From NCBI GenBank assembly GCA_949825045.1, contig OX463835.1:16757201-16821200 (forward strand): a stretch of 64,000 nucleotides of DNA. Direction: 5' to 3'. This DNA comes from Argyresthia goedartella. Its lineage: Eukaryota; Arthropoda; Insecta; Lepidoptera; Argyresthiidae. A program made the position numbers and the translations under genes. Below, one piece after another: positions 60,301 through 64,000 of this stretch; within the stretch, counting starts at the first letter, position 1, and each line of letters opens with the position of its first letter. The notes under the pieces were generated by a model, which did not search any database, was not told the origin of the DNA, and saw nothing but the letters and a program-made list of their open reading frames with translations.

Positions 60301-62583
60301 GTTCCCAAAGGGACAGATCTTAGCTGAGTTGTAAATCTCCTTCATTTCTGATATCAGCTGCTGGATCTGGTGGAATAAAAATAAATACATTTATTTTTTA
60401 TTTTTTTTATTTAGCCATTAAGGTGTCCCACTGCTGGGCAAAGGCCTCCCCCTCTTTCGTCGACACTTCCCTGGTCTGTGCCACCTCCGGCCACCCCGGC
60501 AAAAACTTGTCGAGGTCGTCCCGCCATCTCCGTTTAGGCCTGTCTCTACGCCGGTATCCGTCCTGTGGCACCCAGTTAGTGGCAATTTTCGCCCATCTAC
60601 CTGGGTGCATGCGACTTACGTGGCCGGCCCAGTTCCACTTTAGCTTAGCGGTCTGTGCACCCATATCAGCGATGCCAGCTAAGGTGCGCAGTGTGGTGTT
60701 CCTTATGCGGTCCGTCCTACGAACACTTAGGATGCTGCGCTCCATTGCTCGCCGGCAAACCTTGAGTTTGGACTTCTAAATACATAGGTAACTATTTTAT
60801 AACTATAGTGTGTACGGGCTAGCATTGCGTTGGTGTTCATTGACCCGACTGCTACTGCATATAATAAGTAAGTATCGCTAACCCAATCATGAGCATACAG
60901 TTGTAGATAGGAGTCAATGCATGCTATCGCCATGCTAACCCAAAAAGACAATAACTTTCATGATTCCCAACATGTAATTAAATCAATTCCCATTCTGAAA
61001 CTCCGTTACTTGTTTGGTCCACCCAAATCGAACCAACAACTTGCCACTGCCACACCACCTGGGGGTGATGCTACTATTGGACAAGCCTCGTACAAACATA
61101 TTGCAGGCTTCAGTAGTTATAGTATTGTGAATATTTTCAGGGGTGACAGAATTCCTTACATCTTACTAGAGCTCACTGCGTTCACCCTCCTCCTCCAGAG
61201 TGTCCTAGCTTGTCCAATGCGGTTGAAGGAAATGCCAGCTGTTAGAATACGGTTGAAGGAAATGCCAGCTGGTGGAATACGGTTGAAGGAAATGCCAGCT
61301 GGTAGAATACGGTTGAAGGAAATGCCAACTGGTAGAATACGGTTGAAGGAAATGCCAGCTGGTAGAATACGGTTGAAGGAAATGCCAGCTGGTAGAATAC
61401 GGTTGAAGGAAGTGCCAGCTGGTAAAATACGGTTGAAGGAAATGCCAGCTGGTAGAATACGGTTGAAGGAAATGCCAGCTGGTAGAATACGGTTGAAGGA
61501 AATGCCAGCTGGTAGAATGCGGTTGAAGGAAATGCCAGCTGGTAGAATACGGTTGAAGGAAATGCCAGTTCGTCGAATACGGTTGAATGAAATGCCAGTT
61601 CGTCGAATACGGTTGAATGAAATGCCAGCTCGTCCAATATGGTTGAAGGAGAGCCTGTCACACCGGAAAAGTGTCCTAGCTTGCCCACTACGACTTAGGG
61701 AATTGCTCTCACACCTGAAAATGTCCTTCACCACGGCCCGTCCACCAGCCAAACCATCCGCTGGTGGGTGGAGCGGTAATGCGTGAATTACCGCTCCACC
61801 CACTACGACGCACCACCAGCAGACCGGCACACCCATGACCGTAGACAGAGCATGAGTTCATTATGTGTTCACGCCCTTGACGATTTTCAACATATGAAGA
61901 TCAATTTAGAGCAGGTATTATATATGTCACCGGAAGATAGTCAAAAACGTAAGTTGTAACTAACGTGGTAGTTGATCAACTATCAACAGATAGTTAACCA
62001 GACCGACAGGGTTTAGAATTTACGTTGCTTTTGTTCTTACATGTCAACCTAACACGAAGACTATTCGGGACTCTAGTTTTCACCTAAGCTACCGCAGTGT
62101 TTGTCCTGGTATATCTTTTGCAATTCAAGTTTAAACCAGTTTACTATTTAACGGTTTTAACCGTTAATCGATCAACTACCGCGTCATATAGTAAGCAGTA
62201 CGCTACAGTTTACTATCTGTCGATAGTTGACCAACTTACGAGAAAAAAACCGTTAGTTGATCAACTAACGGTTTTTAATATCTTACGGTGACATATATAA
62301 CGCCTTTTCCCAAATGACAGCTGTCAATGTTTTTGACAGCTGTCACTCCTGTCAAAAGTAGTGACACCTGTAAAAATGTTATGCCATCAGCCAAAAAAAT
62401 TAACAAACACTTACAGCTGTCAAAAACAGTGACAGCTGTCAAAAAAAAAGTATATATGCTTGTGAGAGGCTTCTCAAATAGCAGCATTCCCTCTTCTGGT
62501 CAGTGGTCACTTACCTCATGGAACTTCTCATCAGAGAGCGCGGCTCGGCTGCTTTGCACTATCTTCATCAGCTGTCTGCGACC
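31945..62583 (-). CDS. ACE: Angiotensin-converting-enzyme-like M2 zinc peptidase, 15 exons visible, 5' partial
   Basis: Exons on the - strand, 5' to 3': 62583-62515, 60366-60212, 57869-57747, 53853-53738, 52471-52280, 50502-50388, 45967-45815, 45315-45191, 43112-43028, 41365-41272, 40920-40846, 40548-40474, 39950-39817, 39338-39240, 32125-31945 (1791 nt, 596 aa plus stop). All introns are GT-AG and all phases agree. Diagnostic blocks are [49 protein letters not shown] and PGAKYH. Known of the family: M2 dipeptidyl carboxypeptidases cleave peptides outside the cell. Numbering from the first visible residue, zinc ligands are H325, H329 and E353, with catalytic E326. Changes relative to human testis ACE: H353 is Thr, D415 is Asn, R489 and R522 are Lys. 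The C-terminus is hydrophobic. Roughly 80-100 N-terminal residues, including any signal peptide, are not seen. It could be a divergent, Ance-3-like paralogue rather than the classical active enzyme. Confidence 0.93.
32285..32450 (-). mobile_element. RTE-type LINE 3' fragment
   Basis: The complement of 'tgtcccactgctgggctgag' encodes the RTE terminus ([13 protein letters not shown]), and the complement of 'gtccaggtcgtcccgc' encodes the RDDLD block. It lies between ACE-like exon O and the larger LINE. Confidence 0.75.
33380..35397 (-). mobile_element. Mariner-like element with ~340-bp inverted repeats, TA duplication
   Basis: Flanked by TA (33378-33379 and 35398-35399). The termini read CAGGGTGGCTCATTCAAATC on both strands and remain inverted copies for about 340 bp each (33380-33722 and 35056-35397), far longer than the ~30 bp of classical mariners. 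Removal of the element restores the LINE frame across the junction ([13 protein letters not shown]), proving the nesting order. Transposase is on the - strand. Confidence 0.93.
33672..34745 (-). pseudogene. Mariner-like transposase, frameshifted
   Basis: N-terminal helix-turn-helix part ([36 protein letters not shown]), then [13 protein letters not shown], the second acidic motif [12 protein letters not shown], and [11 protein letters not shown]. At about 33865 a deletion removes the expected LDFFLW segment with the third catalytic acid, and the frame changes; the tail resumes as [20 protein letters not shown]. Another break lies between 34248 and 34225. Spacing of the remaining motifs would give about 41 residues between the last two acids if the deletion were filled, as in rosa-type DD41D elements (inference). 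The final codons lie inside the inverted repeat. Confidence 0.85.
35924..37549 (-). pseudogene. LINE ORF2 N-terminal part: endonuclease plus RT fingers
   Basis: 541 codons. Endonuclease residues visible: GDFN, the SYHD motif near its end (usual SDH), then a basic linker ([24 protein letters not shown]) and the RT entry block. The frame is lost just after the Q..GFR region of the RT. This is the longest open frame in the window but belongs to a retrotransposon, not a host gene. Confidence 0.88.
37640..37760 (+). mobile_element. Core-bearing repeat fragment
   Basis: Has 'cagtttaacctaacacgaag' and 'gggggcttccctttgctcac'; related to the 2755-2830 and 3050-3130 segments. Confidence 0.65.
38295..38395 (-). 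mobile_element. Core-bearing repeat fragment
   Basis: 'gggggtgagcgaagcgaagc' followed by 'ttcgtgttaggtcgaacatg'. Flanked on both sides by 'tcagacacttaac / gtgtctgatttaacc' inverted sequence at about 38175-38220 and 38550-38570, suggesting it lies within a larger TIR element. Confidence 0.65.
39240..39338 (-). CDS. ACE: ACE-like exon N
   Basis: Acceptor tttcag|T, donor TCAA|gtgagt. Encodes [20 protein letters not shown] then [13 protein letters not shown], aligning with the 'G.S.PW...M..ITG...S..AML' segment of ACE. The match is weaker than for other exons but position, phases (2 in, 2 out) and splice sites fit exactly. Confidence 0.85.
39817..39950 (-). CDS. ACE: ACE-like exon M
   Basis: Acceptor cctag|G, donor TGAG|gtattc. 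Encodes [20 protein letters not shown] and [20 protein letters not shown]. Tyr residues equivalent to Y520 and Y523 are kept; the chloride ligand R522 between them is Lys. The Cys pair of the C-terminal disulfide is present. Confidence 0.95.
40178..40455 (-). mobile_element. Lep1-like composite with tRNA-like segment
   Basis: 'tagggttccgcaaccgaatg', 'atgattcaaaatatgatcgt' and 'ggtggcgcaattggtttgat' ... 'gggttcgagtcc', as in the 49.7-kb copy. Lies just downstream of the donor of ACE-like exon L. Confidence 0.7.
40474..40548 (-). CDS. ACE: ACE-like exon L
   Basis: Acceptor tcccag|G, donor CAA|gtaagt, 25 codons. Encodes [20 protein letters not shown] then IISDQ. Lys and His of GAKYH match substrate-binding K511 and transition-state H513. 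Confidence 0.95.
40846..40920 (-). CDS. ACE: ACE-like exon K
   Basis: Acceptor attacag|T, donor CAG|gtacca, 25 codons, phase 0 at both ends. Encodes [20 protein letters not shown] then KLRYQ. W485 of human testis ACE is kept (first W of WW); the chloride ligand R489 is Lys. Confidence 0.94.
40964..41232 (-). mobile_element. RTE-type LINE 3' fragment
   Basis: The - strand reads [53 protein letters not shown]; the same segment occurs at 60.4 kb. It occupies most of the short intron between ACE-like exons J and K. Confidence 0.85.
41272..41365 (-). CDS. ACE: ACE-like exon J
   Basis: Acceptor tttcag|A, donor CAG|gtaaca. Encodes [20 protein letters not shown] then [11 protein letters not shown], matching INFLMKMALDKIAF.PF.YLVDQ of ACE. 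An RTE LINE fragment ends about 40 bp downstream of the donor. Confidence 0.95.
41478..42036 (-). mobile_element. Lep1-like repeat
   Basis: Reverse copy: 'tttagggtatccgtacccga' at the left, tandem duplication of the middle ('ggggctcccataaaac' and again 'gggggctcccatacaac'), then 'ggaacccttcg' and 'cgcacttggc'. Confidence 0.85.
42160..42470. mobile_element. Hairpin-rich repeat
   Basis: 'ttttcgccttctaacctcaa', 'tagcaccttcgccgattgat', 'gaaaaggcttccttacgaat' recur in inverse order at 55957-56150, so these are two copies of one family. No coding potential. Confidence 0.65.
43028..43112 (-). CDS. ACE: ACE-like exon I (third zinc ligand)
   Basis: Acceptor ttccag|C, donor ATAG|gtaagt. Encodes [20 protein letters not shown] then RVGLYNN. 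The Glu of FHEAV is the third zinc ligand, 24 residues after the last His as in other M2 enzymes. The usual NPGFHEAIGD reads [10 protein letters not shown], so the Asp (D415) is Asn. Confidence 0.94.
43670..43950 (-). mobile_element. SINE-like repeat, family 3
   Basis: 'gcgtcacgccttttctcata', then 'tttcctcacgattttttcca' and the inverse tRNA-like 'ggaatcgaacctgcatctcc'. The same blocks occur partially at 2495, 18234, 19503, 38675-38780 and 53270-53375, and the head alone on + at 46943-47015. Confidence 0.65.
44905..45165 (+). mobile_element. tRNA-derived SINE, family 2
   Basis: Head 'atggccgagtcggcagtgac', 'gggttcgagtcccggtgggg', body 'gataatatttatctatata'-like, ending 'aaggtgtccaaggtattaa'. 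It lies just downstream of ACE-like exon H. Confidence 0.85.
45191..45315 (-). CDS. ACE: ACE-like exon H (zinc-binding HEMAH)
   Basis: Acceptor ccatag|A, donor CCGG|gtgaga. Encodes [20 protein letters not shown] then [20 protein letters not shown]. The HEXXH metal site is complete, with Ala in place of the usual Gly (HEMGH). A tRNA-derived SINE sits just downstream of the donor side (44905-45165). Confidence 0.97.
45815..45967 (-). CDS. ACE: ACE-like exon G
   Basis: Acceptor accccag|A, donor ACCG|gtacca. Encodes [30 protein letters not shown] and [15 protein letters not shown]. The His of the usual CHASAWDF (H353 in human testis ACE) is Thr here, while the Cys before it, half of a disulfide with the next exon, is kept. 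Confidence 0.96.
46200..46520 (+). mobile_element. Core-bearing repeat, second family
   Basis: Same family as about 5785-6100: 'gtttaaacgatcaccaaaaa' at the left, the shared core at 46361, and 'tttggtgatcatttacac' at the right. Confidence 0.7.
46629..46730. mobile_element. 105-bp MITE
   Basis: Third copy, with 'cagtcttcacaaaatgaaag' and 'tttattttgtgaagactg' ends. Confidence 0.86.
47766..49310. mobile_element. 1.5-kb TIR element with 3-bp target duplication (PIF/Harbinger-like)
   Basis: Ends are TGTGCTTAGTGGGAGTT and its complement (17 bp, perfect), flanked by CTG at 47763-47765 and 49311-49313. Related host repeats at 9.2, 54.1 and 57.0 kb lack it and show the uninterrupted 'gcggttcctgaacacat' site. 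It carries a tRNA-derived SINE (48118-48312). A - strand frame includes [20 protein letters not shown], reminiscent of the Myb/MADF-type accessory protein of Harbinger elements (weak). Confidence 0.8.
48118..48312 (+). mobile_element. tRNA-derived SINE, family 2 (3'-truncated)
   Basis: 'agggccgagtcggcagtgac' and 'gggttcgagtcccggtgggg' head; the body stops at 'acagggaatcct'. Nested inside the PIF-like element. Confidence 0.83.
49748..50170 (-). mobile_element. Lep1-like repeat with tRNA-like segment
   Basis: Reverse copy from 'agggttccgtaaccgaatgg' to 'cgacccgcacttaacc'. The middle carries the tRNA-like 'gtggcgtaattggtttgata' piece shared with 40305-40370 and (inverted) 19700-19790. Confidence 0.75.
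50388..50502 (-). CDS. ACE: ACE-like exon F
   Basis: Acceptor tttacag|G, donor CTCAG|gtaagt. Encodes [20 protein letters not shown] and [19 protein letters not shown]. The Gln of NMWAQ, equivalent to substrate-binding Q281, is present. Confidence 0.96.
50575..51340 (+). pseudogene. Jockey-group reverse transcriptase pseudogene
   Basis: Starts [20 protein letters not shown], continues with a '[20 protein letters not shown]' block in a shifted frame, a damaged FADD motif (reads FAD then frame loss near 50830), and an open 80-codon stretch with [20 protein letters not shown] and [15 protein letters not shown]. Frameshifts and stops make it inactive. Antisense to the ACE-like gene in its intron F. 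Confidence 0.85.
51667..51847 (+). mobile_element. Left-end fragment of the same inverted-repeat family
   Basis: Carries 'tagtttatgtgactgctgca' through 'cataagctctctttgatgtg'; the rest of the element is missing. Confidence 0.75.
52280..52471 (-). CDS. ACE: ACE-like exon E
   Basis: Acceptor cgaaag|G, donor CTAG|gtaact. Encodes [18 protein letters not shown] through [14 protein letters not shown] and [11 protein letters not shown], the classical ACE segment before NMWAQ. An overlapping frame on this strand reads through but has no similarity and is a shadow. Confidence 0.95.
52926..53136 (-). mobile_element. Core MITE family copy (short)
   Basis: Same ends as the other copies, with the 'gcgaagcgaagc' block deleted. 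Upstream of ACE-like exon E in the intron after exon D. Confidence 0.8.
53438..53702 (-). mobile_element. Core MITE family copy
   Basis: About 265 bp; both terminal blocks and the core are present (a diverged 'ggttaaggttgaacatg'). Its end is 36 bp from the donor of ACE-like exon D. Confidence 0.85.
53738..53853 (-). CDS. ACE: ACE-like exon D
   Basis: Acceptor cttcag|A, donor ACTG|gtactc. Encodes [20 protein letters not shown] and the following helix ending NQAAVSTG. The Arg of WKSFRD corresponds to chloride-binding R186 of human testis ACE and is kept. A core-MITE copy ends 36 bp downstream of the donor. Confidence 0.92.
53926..54366 (+). mobile_element. Longer copy of the inverted-repeat family
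   Basis: Runs from 'ttagtttatgtgactgctac' through the shared centre (gccggcattgtggcgttgat, gtgggcgtcggcgttcgaaa) to 'ggtttatgatacgtgtgtag'. It ends next to a perfect 40-bp palindrome at 54385. Confidence 0.75.
54385..54424. repeat. Perfect 40-bp palindrome
   Basis: AGCATGTGGCGATAAGCCCT followed immediately by its exact complement, with no spacer (centre CCTAGG). It lies in an intron of the ACE-like gene. Confidence 0.95.
54449..55353. repeat. Interleaved inverted repeats A-B-A'-B'
   Basis: Arm A (54449-54621) and A' (about 55079-55258) are inverted copies with only a few differences. Arm B (54836-54925) and B' (55264-55353) are inverted copies with no difference seen over 90 bp. The order is A, B, A', B' rather than the nested A, B, B', A' of a simple foldback. 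The A arms contain their own hairpin (ttggcgctc...gagcgccaa). An RTE fragment lies between B and A'. Confidence 0.9.
54926..55077 (+). mobile_element. RTE-type LINE 3' end with A-tail
   Basis: Encodes [18 protein letters not shown] and [14 protein letters not shown], then a 12-base A run at 55065-55076. It is inserted between two arms of the interleaved inverted repeats described at 54449-55353. Confidence 0.85.
55673..55943 (-). mobile_element. Core MITE family copy
   Basis: About 270 bp with a small tandem duplication at the left end ('tactgatttgcacagcaaat' then 'actgattttcacggcaaata'). Confidence 0.82.
55957..56150. mobile_element. Hairpin-rich repeat, inverse copy
   Basis: Matches 42160-42470 in the opposite direction ('ttcgcaaaggctttac', 'aagaagccttttcgaacgag', 'attttgaggttagaatgcgg'). 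Starts with the same 'aaaaatagtagatt' as arm A at 54449. Confidence 0.65.
56838..57245 (+). mobile_element. Copy of the inverted-repeat family
   Basis: Starts 'aatagtagtttatgtgactg' and ends 'ggtttatgatacgtgtgtag'; the centre is shortened relative to the 54-kb copy. Confidence 0.75.
57295..57331. repeat. (TA)n microsatellite
   Basis: About 18 TA units at the centre of a short inverted repeat: 'tttccagt' before and 'actggaaa' after it. Confidence 0.9.
57485..57665 (+). mobile_element. LINE 3'-end fragment
   Basis: 'ctggaagaaatctcttttga' and 'gagataagctcgcctttgta', then an AATAAAG tail; the reverse of the 3' end of the 32.5-37.6 kb LINE. Confidence 0.7.
57747..57869 (-). CDS. ACE: ACE-like exon C (disulfide loop, second part)
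   Basis: Acceptor attccag|G, donor CCAG|gtaagt. Starts with [20 protein letters not shown] (unusual insertion) and ends with [19 protein letters not shown], aligning with C158 LQLEPDLTNVMATSR of human ACE. The second disulfide Cys is residue 100. Confidence 0.9.
58454..58797 (+). repeat. 43-bp minisatellite, 8 units
   Basis: Eight units of exactly 43 bp starting at 58454, 58497, 58540, 58583, 58626, 58669, 58712 and 58755; unit core 'aaatcgtgcggaagtgccac' then 'ttctacacactagtgctttt'. Few substitutions between units. It lies in the intron between ACE-like exons C and B. The unit length is not a multiple of 3 and the frames seen across it are chance. Confidence 0.95.
59877..59930. repeat. Perfect 25-bp-arm hairpin, 4-base loop
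   Basis: Arms at 59877-59901 and 59906-59930 are exact complements (TGGGGTTAATCTAGCTCAAC is part of the left arm) around the loop CTGT. It lies in the intron between ACE-like exons C and B. Confidence 0.95.
59938..60180 (+). mobile_element. LINE 3'-end fragment with (TTTGAC)n tail
   Basis: AT-rich 3' UTR-like sequence with 'gtccaatgtagagacgaggc', ending in 'actttgactttgactttgac'. Short tandem tails of this kind are typical of CR1-type LINEs. Confidence 0.6.
60212..60366 (-). CDS. ACE: ACE-like exon B (disulfide loop, first part)
   Basis: Encodes [20 protein letters not shown], typical of M2 enzymes, followed by a Pro/Tyr/Asn-rich stretch ([29 protein letters not shown]) with no counterpart in ordinary ACE. 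The first Cys of the conserved N-terminal disulfide (human C152) is residue 41. Donor is CCAG|gtatta. Confidence 0.88.
60413..60775 (-). mobile_element. RTE-type LINE 3' fragment
   Basis: The - strand frame reads [20 protein letters not shown], then [34 protein letters not shown] and [11 protein letters not shown], an uninterrupted ORF2 C-terminus. It lies about 45 bp upstream (in gene orientation) of the acceptor of ACE-like exon B. Confidence 0.88.
61211..61650 (+). repeat. 30-bp minisatellite, about 14.7 units
   Basis: Unit 'ggttgaaggaaatgccagct' plus 'ggtagaatac', with scattered substitutions. The period is a multiple of 3, so three frames stay open through it (one on +, two on -), giving long repetitive ORFs that are not supported as genes. 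It is flanked by a direct repeat 'gtgtcctagcttg(t/c)cca' at about 61199 and 61671. It lies in the intron between ACE-like exons B and A. Confidence 0.95.
61764..61803. repeat. Perfect 17-bp-arm hairpin
   Basis: GTGGGTGGAGCGGTAAT and its exact complement around the loop GCGTGA, about 110 bp after the 30-bp minisatellite. Confidence 0.93.
61921..62299. mobile_element. 380-bp TIR element carrying the shared core
   Basis: Inverse copy of 26188-26576: begins 'tatatgtcaccggaagatag' and ends 'tatcttacggtgacatatat'. Flanked by TATATA-like sequence on both sides. Confidence 0.82.
62315..62441. repeat. Cluster of TGACAGCTGTCA palindromes
   Basis: Perfect 12-bp palindromes at 62315, 62334 and 62430, with degenerate copies near 62367 and 62411. 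It lies in the ACE-like intron, about 75 bp past the donor of exon A. Each palindrome contains a CAGCTG E-box and two TGACAG half-sites. Confidence 0.85.
62515..62583 (-). CDS. ACE: ACE-like exon A (first recognised)
   Basis: Acceptor caccag|G and donor GAG|gtaagt, 23 codons ([23 protein letters not shown]), phase 0 at both ends. It matches the helix before the 'ISEM..IY..AK.C' segment of ACE proteins. Upstream exons were not identified between 62584 and 64000. Confidence 0.75.
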
Positions 62584-63029
62584 CTGGTGAAAAATTAAAA
62601 AAAAAACGGTCAAGCGCGGGTTGGACTCGCAGACGAAAACGTATATATCCGAAGTTGGTTTAGATACCAGCAGCCTTATGGCGTAAGTCGTCTGAGCTAT
62701 GAACTTCATATAGACTTTTACGTTTGACACCTTGCACCAGCTTCATCTGTCAAATTGGTATCACGCAAGTAGCATCATAATGGAGGCCAAACCCAAGCTC
62801 ATTGAATGAAGCCTAGAAGCCTTCGGTGATACCCCGCAATCGATGAAATTGTATGAGCATGAGATGAACCATAGACACACGCTATGAACTTCAGAGAGTT
62901 ACGCCTTAAGGCTGCAGTTCCTACGACGTTTGTAATAACGCGAAAATTACGTAGATATTCGAACGTTGATTTGGTGATTCGCAGGGGCCAAGAGTATTTT
63001 TTAAATGTCTTGTATAGGGATCACTTTTA
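62584..63029. other. No exon recognised upstream of ACE-like exon A
   Basis: Contains a short Lep1-like 5' piece ('ggtcaagcgcgggttggact') at about 62608 and otherwise unassigned sequence. The missing 5' exons of the ACE-like gene were not found here. Confidence 0.45.
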
Positions 63030-63226
63030 ATTTATAAAATCTCGTGTTCCTTCCTTATTTGTTGCTTAGCGGAAACAGAAATAAAAATTCTGTGAAATTT
63101 TCAACTCCTTTCATTACGGTTTATGAGATACAGCCCGCTGACGGACAGACGGACGGGCGGACAGACGGACAGCGGAGGCTCAGTAATAGGGTCCCGTTTA
63201 CCACGTTTGTTGTTTACGGAACCCTC
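63030..63226 (+). mobile_element. Lep1-like repeat fragment
   Basis: 'ttacggtttatgagatacag', gacagacgg repeats and 'gggtcccgttta'. Truncated at the 5' side; its end is the insertion site of the 63227 MITE. Confidence 0.75.
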
Positions 63227-63345
63227 AACCCCTTAATGCATGGGCTTACCCGAAATGGATCGCAATTTTCAACCTTATTGCTTGGTAATAAAGTTCAAAA
63301 CCTTGAAAACATAGCCGTATATGGGTTACCATGCATTAAGGGGTT
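63227..63345. mobile_element. 119-bp MITE with 17-bp perfect arms
   Basis: AACCCCTTAATGCATGG at 63227-63243 and its complement at 63329-63345. Similar inner sequence ('ttgcttggtaataaagttca') occurs at 8960-8995. Confidence 0.8.
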
Positions 63346-63368
63346 AATAATCACGTGGTTATAGCTGA

Positions 63369-63485
63369 CGCCAAGTTTCTTAGCACCTGAGTGCCGCCTG
63401 GAGGTGTAGCGGCGCGCGGGACCAAGAGAGATGGGAATAGGAGAGAGACAGATGGTGGCCGCGCTCACGCGCCAAGAAACCTTGC
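63369..63485. mobile_element. 117-bp MITE, inverse copy of the 31.5-kb one
   Basis: Begins 'gccaagtttcttagcacctg' and ends 'cgctcacgcgccaagaaacc'. Internal 'ggtgtagcggcgcg' and 'gagagatggg' blocks match the other copy. Confidence 0.75.
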
Positions 63486-63504
63486 AACATCTGCACGCAG
63501 TTAG

Positions 63505-63596
63505 CGAGCCCGCAGCGAACACGCCCGCCGCGAACGCGCCCGCAGCGAACACGCCCGCCGCGAACACGCCCGCCGCGAACACGCCCGCCGCGAACC
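63505..63596. repeat. 15-bp GC-rich tandem repeat
   Basis: About six units of 'cgaacacgcccgccg' with 'cgcccgcag' variants. The period is a multiple of 3, which explains the repetitive frames on the - strand. It lies next to a MITE (63369-63485). Confidence 0.9.
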
Positions 63597-63914
63597 GATG
63601 AGTGCAGCTTCTCATTACCGTACACACAAAAACCTCGGTTACGCTGGGGCCCAATTCCGGTACACAATGACAGCTCCATGACAATTACATGACGACTATG
63701 GTCAACTTTAGATATCCAATATCTGACGATTTTGTAATCCCATTGCCTTTGTTGATTAACTTAATTATTGTGCTTACCAATACACTTGATATTTACCATA
63801 ATTGCCTAAAAAAATATTCTCCGAACGCGGAATATTGGATATCTAAATTTGTCCGTAATCGTAATGTAACTGTCATGGAGCTGGCATTGTGTACCAGAAT
63901 TGGGCCCCTGGTCA

Positions 63915-64000
63915 CTAATGAGTACCCGGCTCAAGTAGTTCTAACCCCACACTAGGGTACCCTGTGTCGTGGGAGCCAAAACCAGCGACATCACACACAT
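63915..64000 (-). mobile_element. SINE family 1 body, cut by the window edge
   Basis: Inverse body block 'ccccacactagggtaccctg' and 'gtcgtgggagccaaaaccag', ending 'gacatcacacacat'. Confidence 0.7.

Noticed and set aside
61156..61836. Long open frames on both strands around 61 kb as a repeat protein gene
   Set aside because: They result from a 30-bp tandem repeat, which keeps frames open by arithmetic. There is no domain, and the region is an intron of the ACE-like gene.
63295..63684. Frames rich in Ala/Gly/Val or Arg/Gly at 63.3-63.7 kb as a coding exon
   Set aside because: They come from the 15-bp GC-rich repeat; no splice context or homology to the missing 5' end of the ACE-like gene.

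Overview
The window is insect nuclear DNA, almost certainly from a moth or butterfly (Lepidoptera). It is AT-rich, has interrupted genes with GT-AG introns, and is packed with repeats typical of lepidopteran genomes: Lep1-like elements ending in the 'gttccgtacc' motif, several tRNA-derived SINE families, CR1/Jockey, RTE and I-type LINE fragments, a mariner-like element and many MITEs. No bacterial-type operon, rRNA gene or functional tRNA was found.

Two host genes can be reconstructed exon by exon, and they converge tail to tail. (1) On the + strand, 14584-28357, is the insect homologue of BTBD10/KCTD20, a BTB-domain protein known in mammals as an Akt/PP2A regulator. It has eight coding exons, 385 codons, and all junctions keep frame. 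(2) On the - strand, 62583 down to 31945, is an angiotensin-converting-enzyme-like peptidase (M2 family). Fifteen coding exons are visible (596 codons, 3' end complete); the 5' end with the signal peptide lies beyond the right edge or was not recognised. The zinc site is intact, but several surrounding residues are changed, a conserved disulfide loop is greatly enlarged, and the C-terminus is a hydrophobic tail.

Layout: 1-14.1 kb is intergenic, holding MITEs, Lep1/SINE repeats and a decayed I/LOA-type LINE (12.5-14.1 kb). 14.6-28.4 kb is the BTBD10-like gene. 28.4-31.9 kb is the shared 3' intergenic space, opening with a 28-bp tandem repeat carrying CRE palindromes. 31.9-62.6 kb is the ACE-like gene, whose introns hold a mariner inserted into a LINE (32.5-37.6 kb), a PIF-like element inserted into another repeat (47.8-49.3 kb), interleaved inverted repeats (54.4-55.4 kb) and two minisatellites (58.5 and 61.2 kb). 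62.6-64 kb is repeats.

The most unusual signal is in the BTBD10-like gene. For three consecutive exons (3, 4 and 5), exon-derived sequence that always includes the 3' end and its splice donor has been tandemly re-copied into the following intron: 9 extra copies after exon 3, 8 after exon 4 (seven of them in a ~177-bp array with a three-unit higher-order repeat), and 2 after exon 5. Transposons later inserted in or between these copies, so the order of events can be read.
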